Positions 47,391 to 57,382 of a stretch of 64,000 nucleotides of DNA are shown here, piece by piece. The stretch covers positions 2,465,001-2,529,000 of the forward strand of contig NC_007643.1 of assembly GCF_000013085.1 (NCBI RefSeq). The letters are read 5' to 3'. The position numbers were made by a program, and so were the translations under genes. Origin of the DNA: Rhodospirillum rubrum ATCC 11170. Its GTDB lineage: Bacteria > Pseudomonadota > Alphaproteobacteria > Rhodospirillales > Rhodospirillaceae. The stretch's first letter is position 1. Each line of letters starts with the position of its first letter. The notes under the pieces were generated by a model. It had not been told where the DNA came from, did not search any database, and worked only from the letters and a program-made list of their open reading frames with translations.

Positions 47391-48051
47391 CCAGCAGTTG
47401 CCTAAGCAGCGGCACGGTCACCGCCCGCCCTTCGCGCAGGGCCAGGGCGTCGGCATGGACCACCAGATCGCGGGCGGCGGCGAAGCTGCGCTCCATGCGC
47501 GGCAGCAAATAGCCGATGGCGCCGGGGGCAACATCAAGCCCGCGATCGGAAAACAGCTTGAGCAGAACGGCGGCCATCAGCTCGTCATCGGGCTCGCACA
47601 GCCCTTCGGCCGGCAGGGCGGCCAGCCGCGAGCGCAGATCGGCCAGATGGACGCCCCAGCGCGCCGGCGGCGACAGGGCGGTCAGCAGCAGCGATCCGCC
47701 CCTTTGGCGGGCGGCGTTGAGCAGATGGAACAGCGTCGCCTCGGGCAGCCCGGCGCGGTCGGCGTCCTCGATCACCGCCGCCCGCCCCCCCTCGAACAGG
47801 GTCAGCGGATCGGTACCTAGGATAACGGCGGGGTCAAGCACCACCGCCGCCGCCCGGGTGGCGAAAACCTGGGCGAGATGGGTTTTTCCCGCCCCCGTCG
47901 GCCCATGGATGCAGGCCGCCGGGGCTGGCCAATGGGGCCAGGCCTCGACCAGAGCGACGGCGCTGGCATTGCAGGCGGCCACCAGAAAATGTTCGCGCCC
48001 CAGGGCCGGCCGCCAGGGCAGATCCAGCGGAAGCTGCACCCCGGCGCTCAT
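47365..48051 (-). CDS. hda: DnaA-related regulator HdaA
   Basis: 228 residues. QLPLDLPWRPALGREHFLVA at the N-terminus includes the QLPLDL clamp-binding motif, which brings the protein to the DNA polymerase sliding clamp. AAA+ motifs follow: HGPTGAGKTHLAQVF (Walker A) and AAVIEDADRAG (Walker B-like), with LADLRSRLAAL (sensor region). No DnaA DNA-binding domain IV. It triggers ATP hydrolysis by DnaA after initiation (regulatory inactivation of DnaA). Its start overlaps the AI-2E gene by 4 bp. Confidence 0.92.
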   Translation of the reverse strand: MSAGVQLPLDLPWRPALGREHFLVAACNASAVALVEAWPHWPAPAACIHGPTGAGKTHLAQVFATRAAAVVLDPAVILGTDPLTLFEGGRAAVIEDADRAGLPEATLFHLLNAARQRGGSLLLTALSPPARWGVHLADLRSRLAALPAEGLCEPDDELMAAVLLKLFSDRGLDVAPGAIGYLLPRMERSFAAARDLVVHADALALREGRAVTVPLLRQLLATPDRADR

Positions 48052-49157
48052 TCAGGCGCCCCGTTGTCCGGGGGGACCCGAGTCACGGCCGGGGCTTCCG
48101 GGGTGGCTCCGGTATAAAGCGGGCTGTTGAGATAGCGGCCCAGGAAGAAGCGCACCAGCACGCCGATCACCGCGGCCAGCGGCACCGCCAGCAAGACGCC
48201 CAGGAAACCGAACAATCCGCCGCCGGCGAGCAGGGCAAAGATCACCCAGACCGGATGCAGGCCGATGCGGTCGCCCACCAGCTTGGGCGTCAGATAATTG
48301 CCTTCGATCATCTGGCCGACAACGAAGATGCCGGCGATGATCGCCGTATCGATCCAGCTGTCGAATTGGGCCAGGGCCAACCCCATCGACACGATGAAGC
48401 CGGTGATGGTTCCCACATAGGGAATGAACGACAGCAACCCCGAAATCATGCCGACGATCAGCCCGAGATCAAGCCCGCCGATGGTCAAGCCGATGGCGTA
48501 GAACGAGCCCAGGGCCAGACAGACGCTGGCTTGACCGCGCACGAACCCGGCGATGGTGCGATCAATCTCGGCCATTTGGGCGCGGATCACCGGGGCGTAG
48601 GGCCGGGGCAGCCAGCGGTCGATCGACGCCACCATGACATCCCAATCGCGCAGCATATAGAAGGCGATGACCGGGGTGATGACCAGCACCGACACCAGAT
48701 TGATCAGGGCGGCGCCGCCGCTGATCAGCTGATTGACCAGCCCGCCCAGCCATTTGGTGGCTTCGCCGGCCGCCGCCTCCAGCGACGAGGTGACATCGCT
48801 CATGCGGTCGGGGCCCAAAACATCGACCAGATTATCAAGCAGTGCCCGCCCCTTGCCGACCAGGGCCCGGGCGTATTCGGGCATATTGGTGACGAAATCG
48901 GCGATCTGGCCGTTGATCAGGGGCAACAGCACCAGAAGCGCCAGCACCATGACCAGCACGAAGCCAAGGGTGATCCAGATGACCGCCCACAGCCGCGAGG
49001 TTCCCCATTTTTCCAGGCGATCGGCCAGCGGATCGAGAAAATAGGCGACGGCGAGCCCGGTGACGAAGGGCAGCAGCACCGAGCGCAGCAGAAAGATCAG
49101 AACGGCGAAAACCAGGATGCCGATAAGCCAGACACGGATTTGTTTGTCGCGGTTCAT
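48048..49157 (-). CDS. AI-2E/PerM family membrane transporter
   Basis: 369 residues, MNRDKQIRVWLIGILVFAVL. About eight hydrophobic spans. IRAQMAEIDRTIAGFVRGQ and LISGLLSFIPYVGTITGFIV are typical of the family, as is EGNYLTPKLVGDRIGLHPVW near 290-310. Members export AI-2 or exchange ions; the substrate here is unknown. It overlaps hda downstream and the phosphatidyltransferase upstream by 4 bp each, so expression is tied to them. Confidence 0.92.
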   Translation of the reverse strand: MNRDKQIRVWLIGILVFAVLIFLLRSVLLPFVTGLAVAYFLDPLADRLEKWGTSRLWAVIWITLGFVLVMVLALLVLLPLINGQIADFVTNMPEYARALVGKGRALLDNLVDVLGPDRMSDVTSSLEAAAGEATKWLGGLVNQLISGGAALINLVSVLVITPVIAFYMLRDWDVMVASIDRWLPRPYAPVIRAQMAEIDRTIAGFVRGQASVCLALGSFYAIGLTIGGLDLGLIVGMISGLLSFIPYVGTITGFIVSMGLALAQFDSWIDTAIIAGIFVVGQMIEGNYLTPKLVGDRIGLHPVWVIFALLAGGGLFGFLGVLLAVPLAAVIGVLVRFFLGRYLNSPLYTGATPEAPAVTRVPPDNGAPE

Positions 49158-49777
49158 CGGTCGTCTCTTTGCTGATTATTGCGCCGGGTTCGTTCGATTC
49201 GGTCGTGGGCCTGCTGGCCATCCCAGCCCCGGCGCAGCCACATCCGCAGATAGGCGATCCCCGAGATGATCGTGGTCGCCGCCACCACCGGGGTCAGAAC
49301 GGCGATCACCGCGCTGAGATCCAAGGTGAAGGCGCTAGCGCCGATCACCGCGGCGCACAGCAGGATCTGGGCCAGGGTATTGGCCTTACCCAGGATATTG
49401 GGGGTGACCCGGATCGGCCGCCCGGCCCTGAGACGCAACCAAGCGAAACCGGCCAGGATCAAGGCGTCGCGCAGGGCCACCAGCCCCAGCAACCACAAGG
49501 GAATGGCCCCCGTCAGCGCCAGGGTGAAGAAGGTCGCCACCAGCAACGCCTTGTCGGCCAAGGGATCAAGGGTCGCCCCCAGGGCGGTGCGGGCGTCAAG
49601 CACCCGGGCCAGCCAGCCATCCAGGGCATCGGTGATCCCGGCGGCGACGAAAACCCAGAACGCCGCGCGCAGGTCCCCCGTCCAGATGAAGCCGGCGGCC
49701 ACCGGGACCAGGGCGAAACGTCCCACCGTCAAGGTGTTGGGCACCTGACGGATGCAGCGTCTGCGAAGCGAGGTCAT
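49154..49777 (-). CDS. CDP-alcohol phosphatidyltransferase (PgsA-like)
   Basis: 207 residues. RQVPNTLTVGRFALVPVAAG is the family start, then DALDGWLARVLDARTALGA plus TLDPLADK forms the DGxxAR...G...D...D active-site motif. Four to five membrane spans. It makes phosphatidylglycerol phosphate or a related lipid from CDP-diacylglycerol. Whether it is the cell's main PgsA cannot be told. Its start lies 13 bp after the DUF2066 gene. Confidence 0.9.
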   Translation of the reverse strand: MTSLRRRCIRQVPNTLTVGRFALVPVAAGFIWTGDLRAAFWVFVAAGITDALDGWLARVLDARTALGATLDPLADKALLVATFFTLALTGAIPLWLLGLVALRDALILAGFAWLRLRAGRPIRVTPNILGKANTLAQILLCAAVIGASAFTLDLSAVIAVLTPVVAATTIISGIAYLRMWLRRGWDGQQAHDRIERTRRNNQQRDDR

Positions 49778-49790
49778 GCCGACGGCGCCC

Positions 49791-51332
49791 TCAATTCAAA
49801 CCCGGGGTGGCGCCGACCGGCGCCAGTCCCGGGGTCGCCCCACCCATGCTTTCCAAGGTCCACAGGCCGGCGCTTTCGCTCAGCCGCAAGCCGCGCCCCA
49901 GCAGAACCTGGGCCAGCTCCATCGGCGATCCACCATAGCCCAGATTGATCTGCGCCTGATTGCGCGTGACCGCCTGGAGATTGAGGGCGGTGACGCCGGG
50001 CAGCCCCTGCAGCTTGCGCCGCATCTCCACCCATTCGGCCAGATTGGCATAACGCGCCACCACCACCATGCCGCCGGCCATGGTTTGCGTTTGACCATAG
50101 GGCGGCACGCCGGGAGCGGCGCCATAGCCCGACGCGCCGGGAACGGCGCCATAGCCCGAAGCGCCGGGAGCGGCGCCATAGCCTGACGCGCCGGGAGCGG
50201 CGCCATAGCCCGACGCACCGGCAGCGGCGCCATAGCCCGACGCGCCGGGAGCGGCCGCGCTCTCGCCATAGCCCCAGGCCGGGGCCACCGGAGTCGGGGC
50301 GGTCGAGGAATAGGTCGTTCCAGCGCCCGACACCGTCGCATAGCTGTCTTGACCGGGTTGGGGAACCCCGGCGCCACCGCCAAAGGCCGGCATGTCGCTG
50401 ACCCCCGCCGTCGCCGCCGCGCCGGCATTCTTCCCCCCTTGAGTCTTCCACGCGGTCTCCAGCGCGGCGCGCGCCTTGGCGACGGCGGTCTTGAAGGCCT
50501 GGGGACCGGGCTCGACACTGACCGGGGCCATCGCCGAAAACGGACCGCCGCCCACGGCGGTGATGGTCAGCCCGCTTTCCGCCGTGCCTTCGGCCTTGAG
50601 CACCAACACATCGGAGGCGCCGTAGCGCTGGGCCAGACCGCTGGCGGCGGCATCGGCGCTCAGCGCCCGCTTGCCGTCCAGGGCCGAGATATCCTCGATA
50701 TCGCCCAGGCCGAGCACCAGGGGAACCAGCCCCTCGGAAAGGCCGGTCTGTTTATTCCAGGCTTCATTCCAGGGATTGGTGTCTTCCCACAGCTGCGGCG
50801 GGTCGGACGGCTGGGGCTGGTAGACCGGCAGCACCAGCACCGGCGCGTCGCGGGTGGTGGCGTGACCGATGCCGCTCGACGCCAGCAGACGGTCGACCAT
50901 GGCGGCGTTGAAGCGGACGTTCAGAGTCGCCAGATAGCGCTTGGCGGCGGTCTTTTCATTGGCCAGACCGAAGTCGACGACCATGGCGTCGGCATCGCGC
51001 GCCGTCACGGCGGGCAGCCGGGCGTGATCGCCCTCGGTGGTCAACGATTCGAGCAAGGCGCGAAGCGCCTTGACCTGACCATCGTTGATGGCTTTCTGGC
51101 GGGCTTCGGTCGGACTGCCCGCCGTCACATCGACATTGATCGGCGGCGCCTTATAGGCATCGGCGGCCCAGGCCGGAGCGGTCGCCATCGGCCCAAGCGG
51201 GGCAAGGGCCATCAGCAAAGCCGCGACCACCAGGATTGCAAAGCGGCGCGCTTCGGGTATGGTCCGGGGAACCGCACCGGCTGCGGGCGCCCACCCGCCG
51301 CGACGAACACCAGTGAAGAACGAGGTTGCCAT
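49791..51332 (-). CDS. DUF2066 domain secreted protein with Gly/Tyr/Ala repeats
   Basis: 513 residues from ATG 51332 ([20 protein letters not shown]); the start is uncertain, since it overlaps the purM start. A signal follows ([15 protein letters not shown], cleavage near AWAAD). The DUF2066 domain (about 60-280) has [20 protein letters not shown] and [21 protein letters not shown] low-complexity region of GASGYGAAP repeats (about 360-410) is encoded by five 27-bp tandem repeats. The C-terminal domain [20 protein letters not shown] may bind something. Periplasmic or outer-envelope protein of unknown function, first gene of the operon that ends with hda. Confidence 0.75.
   Translation of the reverse strand: MATSFFTGVRRGGWAPAAGAVPRTIPEARRFAILVVAALLMALAPLGPMATAPAWAADAYKAPPINVDVTAGSPTEARQKAINDGQVKALRALLESLTTEGDHARLPAVTARDADAMVVDFGLANEKTAAKRYLATLNVRFNAAMVDRLLASSGIGHATTRDAPVLVLPVYQPQPSDPPQLWEDTNPWNEAWNKQTGLSEGLVPLVLGLGDIEDISALDGKRALSADAAASGLAQRYGASDVLVLKAEGTAESGLTITAVGGGPFSAMAPVSVEPGPQAFKTAVAKARAALETAWKTQGGKNAGAAATAGVSDMPAFGGGAGVPQPGQDSYATVSGAGTTYSSTAPTPVAPAWGYGESAAAPGASGYGAAAGASGYGAAPGASGYGAAPGASGYGAVPGASGYGAAPGVPPYGQTQTMAGGMVVVARYANLAEWVEMRRKLQGLPGVTALNLQAVTRNQAQINLGYGGSPMELAQVLLGRGLRLSESAGLWTLESMGGATPGLAPVGATPGLN
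50112..50246. repeat. Five 27-bp tandem repeats in the DUF2066 gene
   Basis: Unit GGGAGCGGCGCCATAGCCCG followed by ACGCGCC, five copies in tandem (50112, 50139, 50166, 50193, 50220) differing at one to three positions, then a degenerate partial copy. In frame, each adds nine residues (GASGYGAAP). Confidence 0.9.
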
Positions 51333-52425
51333 TTCCACTTCCCATCTCGACGCCGGCGCCACGGGCACCGGCCTGACCTATAAAGATGCCGGTGTTGACA
51401 TAGACAGCGGCAATGCTCTCGTGCAAGCGATCAAACCGCTTGCCGCATCGACAAAGCGCCCGGGGGCCGACGCGTCCCTCGGCGGCTTCGGCGCGATCTT
51501 CGATCTTGCCGCCGCCGGCTATTCCGATCCCCTTCTTATCACGGCGACGGACGGTGTTGGCACAAAGCTGAAGATCGCCCTCGACTCGGGCATCCATGAT
51601 AGCGTCGGCATCGACCTCGTGGCCATGTGCGTCAATGATCTGGTCGTCCAGGGCGGCGAGCCGCTGCTGTTTCTCGACTACTTCGCCACCTCGCGCCTGC
51701 AGGTGCCGGTGGCCAGCGCCGTGGTCAAGGGCATCGCCGAGGGCTGCCTTCAGGCCGGTTGCGCCCTGGTCGGCGGCGAGACCGCCGAAATGCCCGGCAT
51801 GTATGGCAATAACGACTATGATCTGGCCGGCTTCGCCGTTGGCGCCGTCGAGCGCTCGCAGCTTCTGACCGATGACCGCATCGGCCTGGGCGACGTTCTG
51901 CTCGGCCTCGCCAGCTCGGGCGTCCATTCCAACGGCTTCTCGCTGGTCCGGCGCATCGTCGAGCGCAGCGGCTTGGCCTGGGACGCCCCGGCGCCCTTCG
52001 CCCCCGAAACCACCCTGGCCCGCGCCCTGCTGACGCCCACGCGCATCTATGTGAAATCCTGTCTGGCCCTGCACCGCGCTGGGCTGGTTCATGGCTTCGC
52101 CCATATCACCGGCGGCGGCTTCTGGGAGAATATCCCGCGTGTTCTGCCCCAGGGGGCTTGCGCCCACCTTGACGGCCTGTCCTGGCCCTTCCCGCCGGTC
52201 TTCCGCTGGCTGATGGATCAGGGCGGCGTCAGCGCCCATGAAATGGCCCGCACCTTCAACTGCGGCATCGGCATGGTGGTTGCCGTTCCCGCCGACAAGG
52301 CCGAAGCCGCCATCGCTTTGCTTGGCGAACACGGTGAAACCGTTCATCGCCTGGGCACCATCGCCGCGCGCGGCGAGGGCGAGGCGGTGATCATCGATCA
52401 CCTGGACGAAGCCTTCGCCCGATGA
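51313..52425 (+). CDS. purM: Phosphoribosylformylglycinamidine cyclo-ligase
   Basis: 370 residues from GTG 51313 ([20 protein letters not shown]); the family core begins [40 protein letters not shown] and [14 protein letters not shown] are the ATP-binding glycine-rich parts, and [16 protein letters not shown] is a signature. It converts FGAM to AIR in purine synthesis. It overlaps purN by 4 bp. The start is head to head with the DUF2066 gene and overlaps its 5' end. Confidence 0.97.
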   Translation: MKNEVAISTSHLDAGATGTGLTYKDAGVDIDSGNALVQAIKPLAASTKRPGADASLGGFGAIFDLAAAGYSDPLLITATDGVGTKLKIALDSGIHDSVGIDLVAMCVNDLVVQGGEPLLFLDYFATSRLQVPVASAVVKGIAEGCLQAGCALVGGETAEMPGMYGNNDYDLAGFAVGAVERSQLLTDDRIGLGDVLLGLASSGVHSNGFSLVRRIVERSGLAWDAPAPFAPETTLARALLTPTRIYVKSCLALHRAGLVHGFAHITGGGFWENIPRVLPQGACAHLDGLSWPFPPVFRWLMDQGGVSAHEMARTFNCGIGMVVAVPADKAEAAIALLGEHGETVHRLGTIAARGEGEAVIIDHLDEAFAR

Positions 52426-53096
52426 ACGCTCCCCAATCGACCGCGCCCCGCAAGCGCGTGGCGGTACTGATCAGCGGGCGCGGCAGCAATATGGAAGCGC
52501 TGATCGCGGCTTGCGCCGATCCCGCCTTCCCCGCCGGCATCGTCAGCGTGATTTCCAACCGCGCCGACGCCAAGGGTCTGGAGCGGGCGCAAGCCGCCGG
52601 CTTGTCGACCACGGTGATCGACCACAAGGCCTTCGCCGGGCGTGAACCCTTCGAAGCCGCGCTCAGCGCCCATATCGAAGCCGTCGGCGCCGATATCATC
52701 TGTCTGGCGGGCTTCATGCGCCTGCTGACGGCGGGGTTCGTCACCCGCTGGCAAGACAGGATGATCAACATCCATCCGTCGCTGATCCCGGCCTTCCGCG
52801 GCCTGCATACCCATGAACGGGTGATCGAGGCCGGGGTGCGCGTTCATGGCTGCACGGTTCACTTCGTGCGCGCCGAAATGGACGACGGCCCGATCATCGT
52901 CCAGGCCGCCCTGCCCGTCCGCCCCGATGATACCGCCGACAGCCTGGGGGCACGGGTGCTGACCCGGGAACATCAGATCTACCCGCTGGCCCTGCGCCTG
53001 CTGGCCGAGGGCAAGGTGCGCGTTGAAGGCAATCGCGCCATCATCGACGCCGCCGCCGACGATATCACCCTGATCAACCCGCCGCTCAGCGCCTGA
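52422..53096 (+). CDS. purN: Phosphoribosylglycinamide formyltransferase
   Basis: 224 residues. [20 protein letters not shown] is the start of the PurN fold. Catalytic residues are in [18 protein letters not shown] (Asn, His) and the Asp in [19 protein letters not shown]. It transfers a formyl group from 10-formyl-THF to GAR. Coupled to purM by ATGA overlap, and ends before a clear terminator. Confidence 0.97.
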   Translation: MNAPQSTAPRKRVAVLISGRGSNMEALIAACADPAFPAGIVSVISNRADAKGLERAQAAGLSTTVIDHKAFAGREPFEAALSAHIEAVGADIICLAGFMRLLTAGFVTRWQDRMINIHPSLIPAFRGLHTHERVIEAGVRVHGCTVHFVRAEMDDGPIIVQAALPVRPDDTADSLGARVLTREHQIYPLALRLLAEGKVRVEGNRAIIDAAADDITLINPPLSA

Positions 53097-53115
53097 CGGC
53101 CGGCGGCCCAAAACA

Positions 53116-53141
53116 AAACCCGCCCCTTTCGGGGCGGGTTT
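53116..53141. terminator. Terminator of purMN
   Basis: AAACCCGCCCC-TTTC-GGGGCGGGTTT, an 11-bp perfect stem with a 4-nt loop, 19 bp after the purN stop. Also lies downstream of convergent ndk, so it can serve both. Confidence 0.8.
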
Positions 53142-53195
53142 CGCAGTGACACAAATCGTCGTCGCACCCTGGTCGAGAGTGCTCGGGGATTTGCT

Positions 53196-53618
53196 TTAGG
53201 CGACGATTTCGGTCTGGGCGAAGAAGTAAGCGATCTCGTGGGCGGCGTTCTCGGCGGAATCCGACCCATGGACCGAATTGGCTTCGATCGATTCGGCGAA
53301 ATCCTTGCGGATGGTGTGCTCGGCGGCGTTGGCCGGGTTGGTGGCGCCCATCACTTCACGGTTCTTCAGAACCGCGTTCTCGCCTTCGAGAACCTGAACC
53401 ACCACCGGGCCCGAGGTCATGAATTCAACGAGGCTGCCAAAGAAGCTGCGCTCCTTGTGGACCTCATAGAAGCCTTCCGCCTGGGCGGTGGTCAGGCGCA
53501 GACGCTTCTGACCGACGATGCGCAGGCCCGCTTCCTCGAACCGGGCATTGATCGCCCCGGTGAGATTGCGGCGGGTCGCGTCCGGCTTAATGATGGAGAG
53601 GGTGCGTTCGATCGCCAT
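53196..53618 (-). CDS. ndk: Nucleoside diphosphate kinase
   Basis: 140 residues from ATG 53618 ([20 protein letters not shown]); the long upstream frame is not coding. The active-site stretch [17 protein letters not shown] contains the phosphorylated His and the NxxHGSDS signature. [18 protein letters not shown] is also invariant. It balances nucleoside triphosphates. Convergent with purMN. Confidence 0.98.
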   Translation of the reverse strand: MAIERTLSIIKPDATRRNLTGAINARFEEAGLRIVGQKRLRLTTAQAEGFYEVHKERSFFGSLVEFMTSGPVVVQVLEGENAVLKNREVMGATNPANAAEHTIRKDFAESIEANSVHGSDSAENAAHEIAYFFAQTEIVA

Positions 53619-53902
53619 TTTGGTATCCCTTTGCTGGGGGTCCGTCGGAAAAGGGTGCTCTATCTTGATCACGGCCCGCCGCCCCTTGCGGCGTCCGGAG
53701 GGTTCGTGCTTGGGACCCCGGTGACTGGAAAACAGGCTCCGCCGGCCACGGCGGGCCGGCCATCGGAGCGGGCGCTTTCTACCGCGAAGAAGAGATGGGA
53801 GCAATCCCCCTCTTTTTGTTCGTAATCTCTGCCCCCTTCCGTTTCCCGCCGCCCTCGCCCATAAAGCCTTTCGCGGGACGAGGCGCGGTCGCGGCCCCGT
53901 CG

Positions 53903-53980
53903 ATGGTTCCGCTGCAAGGATGCGCGCCGGCGCATCCGACTTTCTTAAAAAGACGCGCGGCGGCGCGTCCCTCTCTATAG
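53903..53980 (+). CDS. Possible leader peptide of the ABC-F gene
   Basis: 25 codons, [20 protein letters not shown] and a short tail, then TAG, 37 bp before the ABC-F start. It covers two of the three hairpins, so translating ribosomes would melt them. No strong ribosome site. It may be chance, but the arrangement is that of an attenuator leader. Confidence 0.3.
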   Translation: MVPLQGCAPAHPTFLKRRAAARPSL

Positions 53981-53998
53981 AAACGCGCGGTGGCGCGT
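53918..53998 (+). repeat. Three tandem related hairpins upstream of the ABC-F gene
   Basis: GGATGCGC-GCCG-GCGCATCC (53918-53937), GACGCGC-GGCG-GCGCGTC (53952-53969) and ACGCGC-GGTG-GCGCGT (53983-53998). Stems of 8, 7 and 6 bp all have 4-nt loops and share the GCGC core. The last ends 19 bp before the ATG. Confidence 0.75.
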
Positions 53999-54017
53999 CG
54001 GTGTTTAGGATCGCCCC

Positions 54018-55955
54018 ATGCTGCACATCAAATCCCTGACCTACCGCATCGGCGGTCGCACCCTGCTTGACGAGGCCACCGCCCATATTCCCGAAGGCCA
54101 GCGCATCGGACTGATCGGTCGCAACGGCACCGGCAAGACCACGCTGTTTCGCCTGATCCTTGGTGAATTGAGCGGCGATGGCGGATCGATCGCCGTCCGC
54201 CCGCGCGCCCGGGTCGGTCAGGTCGCCCAGGAGGCTCCCGACGGCGACACCACGCTGCTTGACTGCGTGCTGGCCGCCGATGCCGAACGCGCCAGCCTGC
54301 TCGCCGCGCTTGAAGGCGACACCGATCCCCATCATCTGGGCGAAATCCATGACCGGCTGAACGCCATCGGCGCCCATTCGGCCCCGGCGCGCGCCGGGGC
54401 GATCCTGTCGGGCCTGGGGTTCTCGGCCGAGGCCCAGGCCCGCGCCGTCGGCGAATTCTCCGGCGGCTGGCGCATGCGCGTCGCCCTGGCCGCCGCCTTG
54501 TTTTCCCGCCCGGATCTGCTGCTGCTCGACGAACCGACCAACCACCTTGATCTGGAGGCCACCTTGTGGCTGGAAGGCTTCCTGGCGAATTACCCGGGAA
54601 CCTTGCTGATCATCAGCCACGATCGCGACCTGCTCAACCGCGCCGTCGGCCGCATCATCCATCTCGATAACGGCAAGCTTGTCGCCTATGCCGGTAATTT
54701 CGACCGCTTCGAGCGCACCCGCCGCGAGCGCATGGAGCACCAATCCAAGGCCTTCGTCCGCCAGACCGAAGAGCGCAAGCGCATCCAGGCCTTCGTCGAT
54801 CGCTTCCGCGCCAAGGCGACCAAGGCCCGTCAGGCGCAAAGCCGCCTGAAGATGCTCGAACGCATGCAGCCGGTGGAAGCGGTGGTCGAAGACTCGACCA
54901 TTCCCTTCGATTTCCCCGATCCCGACCAATTGCCGCCGCCGATCGTCGCCTTCGATGACGTGGCGGCGGGCTATGACGGTGTCGCCGTGCTGCGCGGCGT
55001 CACCCTGCGCCTGGATATGGAGGACCGCGTCGCCCTGCTCGGCGCCAACGGCAATGGCAAATCCACCCTGGCCAAGGTGCTGGCCGGGCGTCTGGCGCCG
55101 CTGTCGGGCGAGATCCGCATGCCATCAAAACTGCGCATCGGTTATTTCGCCCAGCATCAGACCGACGAATTGCGCATGGGCGAAAGCCCGCTGCTCCACG
55201 GCCGGCGGCTGATGGGCGAGTTGTCCGACCAGAAGATTCGCGGCCATCTTGGCCGCTTCGGCTTTGGCGAGGACCGGGTCCATACCCCGGTGGCCAATCT
55301 GTCGGGCGGAGAAAAGGCCCGGTTGCTGATCGCCCTGACCTGCCGCGAGGCCCCCCATCTGCTGATCCTCGACGAACCGACCAACCATCTTGATATCGAT
55401 TCGCGCGAATCGCTGATGCAGGCGCTCAATGTCTTCCAGGGCGCGGTGCTGCTGATCTCCCATGATCCGCGACTGGTGGAAATGGTCGCCGACCGCCTGT
55501 GGCTGGTCGATGGCGGCAAGGTCACGTCTTTCGAAGGCGATATGGACGATTACCGCAAGCTGCTGCTTGAACGGGCCCGCGACGCGCGGCGCGAAGCCTC
55601 CAGCGATAGCGCCAACGCCGGCGAAGCAGCGGCCGAGGGCGCCGCCACCTCGGCCAGCGCCCGCCAGGATCGCCGCCGCGCCGCCGCCGAAGCCCGGGTT
55701 CGTTTGGCGCCGCTGCGCCGGGTGGCCGAAAAGGCCGAAGCCCAGGTCGACAAGCTGACCACCGAAAAGGCCAAGATCCAGGCCGCCCTGGCCGATCCCG
55801 CCCTTTATCGCGGACCGAAGGAAAAAGTCGCCCTGCTTCAGCAAGATCTTGGCCGGGTCGACCGCGCCCTGGCTGGCGCCGAGGACGCTTGGTTGAGCGC
55901 CCAGGAGGCCTTGGATTCGGCGACGGCGGCCGAACCGGCCCTGGCCGAGGGCTGA
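54018..55955 (+). CDS. ABC-F family ATPase (YheS/EttA-like)
   Basis: 645 residues. Two ABC domains in one chain: domain 1 with GRNGTGKTT, signature [16 protein letters not shown] and [12 protein letters not shown]; domain 2 with [22 protein letters not shown] and [12 protein letters not shown]. The linker (about 230-300) carries [20 protein letters not shown], the P-site tRNA interaction motif. A C-terminal coiled coil follows (about 510-640). No membrane segment, so it is a ribosome-acting translation factor rather than a transporter. YheS-like by overall order. Some ABC-F proteins give antibiotic resistance. Confidence 0.94.
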   Translation: MLHIKSLTYRIGGRTLLDEATAHIPEGQRIGLIGRNGTGKTTLFRLILGELSGDGGSIAVRPRARVGQVAQEAPDGDTTLLDCVLAADAERASLLAALEGDTDPHHLGEIHDRLNAIGAHSAPARAGAILSGLGFSAEAQARAVGEFSGGWRMRVALAAALFSRPDLLLLDEPTNHLDLEATLWLEGFLANYPGTLLIISHDRDLLNRAVGRIIHLDNGKLVAYAGNFDRFERTRRERMEHQSKAFVRQTEERKRIQAFVDRFRAKATKARQAQSRLKMLERMQPVEAVVEDSTIPFDFPDPDQLPPPIVAFDDVAAGYDGVAVLRGVTLRLDMEDRVALLGANGNGKSTLAKVLAGRLAPLSGEIRMPSKLRIGYFAQHQTDELRMGESPLLHGRRLMGELSDQKIRGHLGRFGFGEDRVHTPVANLSGGEKARLLIALTCREAPHLLILDEPTNHLDIDSRESLMQALNVFQGAVLLISHDPRLVEMVADRLWLVDGGKVTSFEGDMDDYRKLLLERARDARREASSDSANAGEAAAEGAATSASARQDRRRAAAEARVRLAPLRRVAEKAEAQVDKLTTEKAKIQAALADPALYRGPKEKVALLQQDLGRVDRALAGAEDAWLSAQEALDSATAAEPALAEG

Positions 55956-56066
55956 GCGGGCTTTTTCCGCCGCCCAAAGCTTGGGCAGAAAGCCCCTGAT
56001 AGGCAGGTCGCCGCCCGCCGTTTGGGCAGTCGTAATTAGATAAGCGTACACGGCCCGGCTCGCGTA

Positions 56067-56092
56067 TTTTTCGGAACGATTTTCCCGAAAAA
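56067..56092. repeat. Inverted repeat TTTTTCGG / CCGAAAAA upstream of the LivK-type gene
   Basis: 8-bp perfect arms with a 10-nt spacer, 104 bp upstream of the ATG at 56197. Could be a regulator site or a weak terminator after the ABC-F gene (112 bp downstream of its stop). Confidence 0.4.
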
Positions 56093-56196
56093 CCCTTCGA
56101 AAGTGTTGAATCGACCGGAGGTGGCGATTACCCTTTGGCGGTTTCCAGGAGGGCCCCTCCTCGCGGCGCCCCCATACCGCAACAGAGGATAGAATC

Positions 56197-57309
56197 ATGC
56201 GCACGCTGCATAAGGCGGTGTTCTCGGTTACCGTCTCCGCCTTGGCCATCTCGCCCTTGCCCGCCCTTGCCGATATTCCCGTGGGCCTCGCCCTCGGCCT
56301 GACCGGGCAGATCGCCGCCATCGGCGAACAGTCCCGCCGGGGCGCCGAAGCCGCGATCGCCGCTTTCAACAAGGCCGGCGGACTGAAGGGCGAGACCATC
56401 ACCCTTCAGGTCGAAGATGACGCCTGCGACCCCAAGCAGGGAGTGGCTGTGGCCAATAAGTTCGTCTCCGCCGGGGTTGAGGCGGTGATCGGCCATATGT
56501 GCACCGGCCCGACCATGGCCGCCTCGACGGTCTATTCCGAAGAAGAGATCCCGATGGTCACCGCCTCGGCGACCGGACCGGATCTGACCGAACGCGGGCT
56601 GACCAATGTCTTCCGGGCCACCGGTCGCGACGATCAGCAAGGCACCATCGCCGGCAAGATGATCGCCGAGCGCTTCGCCGATCAGACGACGGCCATCGTC
56701 CACGACAAGCAGGCCTATGGCCGCGGTCTGGCCGAGGAAGCCAAGAAGGCGATGAACGCCGCGGGCAAGGAAGAAGCGCTGTTCGCCGCCATCGTGCCCG
56801 GCGAGCAGGATTTCTCGGCGCTGATCTCGCGTCTCAAGCAGGCCGGGGTGAAGGTCGTTTACTACGGCGGCTATTACAACGACCTGGGCCAGATCGTCCG
56901 CCAGTCGCGCGCCCAGGGCCTGGACGCCGTGTTCGTCGGCGGTGACGGCCTGTCGTCGTCGGAATTCTGGGCGATCACCGGCGAGGCCGGCGAAGGCACC
57001 TTGTTCACCTTCACCCCCGACGCCTCGACCAATCCGGCGGCCAAGGAAGCGGTCGAAGCCTTCAAGGCCGATGGCAAGGGCGACGCCGACAACTTCGCCT
57101 ATTACTACTACGCCGCCGCCCAGGTGCTGACCCAGGCGATGGCCAAGGCCGGTTCGGCCGACCCGGAAGCGGTGACCAAGGCCCTGCGCGACAATACCTT
57201 CGAGACCGTCGCCGGTCCGATGGATTTCGACGCCAAGGGCGATCTGACCGCCCCGGCCTTCGTTTTCTATCAGTGGAGCGCCGGCAAGCCCAAGCCCGCC
57301 GCCTTCTAA
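56197..57309 (+). CDS. livK: Branched-chain amino acid type ABC substrate-binding protein
   Basis: 370 residues. Signal MRTLHKAVFSVTVSALAISP with cleavage near ALA-DIP. The mature Peripla_BP_6 fold starts IPVGLALGLTGQIAAIGEQS, then FNKAGGLKGETITLQVEDDA and VEAVIGHMCTGPTMAAS with the ligand-binding Thr. It delivers leucine, isoleucine, valine or a related compound to a Liv permease. No livHMGF genes are adjacent, so it is an orphan that must use a transporter elsewhere. AGAGGA lies 9 bp before the ATG. Confidence 0.92.
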   Translation: MRTLHKAVFSVTVSALAISPLPALADIPVGLALGLTGQIAAIGEQSRRGAEAAIAAFNKAGGLKGETITLQVEDDACDPKQGVAVANKFVSAGVEAVIGHMCTGPTMAASTVYSEEEIPMVTASATGPDLTERGLTNVFRATGRDDQQGTIAGKMIAERFADQTTAIVHDKQAYGRGLAEEAKKAMNAAGKEEALFAAIVPGEQDFSALISRLKQAGVKVVYYGGYYNDLGQIVRQSRAQGLDAVFVGGDGLSSSEFWAITGEAGEGTLFTFTPDASTNPAAKEAVEAFKADGKGDADNFAYYYYAAAQVLTQAMAKAGSADPEAVTKALRDNTFETVAGPMDFDAKGDLTAPAFVFYQWSAGKPKPAAF

Positions 57310-57334
57310 AACCGTTTGGACCTTACGGTCACAG

Positions 57335-57369
57335 AAAGGCCCCGTCGGCGCGATCCGGCGGGGCCTTTT
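57335..57369. terminator. Terminator of the LivK-type gene
   Basis: AAAGGCCCCG and CGGGGCCTTT arms (10 bp) with a 14-nt loop that can pair further, followed by T-rich TTCTTT. 25 bp after the stop, and it also faces the end of the DUF2157 gene. Confidence 0.75.
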
Positions 57370-57382
57370 CTTTAACTGGTCT

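Larger units (their letters stand above)
53619..54017. other. Divergent leader region between ndk and the ABC-F gene
   Basis: 399 bp. The half next to the ABC-F gene holds three tandem GC-rich hairpins (53918-53998) and a small upstream reading frame (53903-53980). The half next to ndk shows no clear structure. Confidence 0.6.

Noticed and set aside
53619-54929. Extension of the ndk frame upstream to 54929.
   Set aside because: NDK always starts at MAIERT and the upstream part is antisense to the ABC-F gene.
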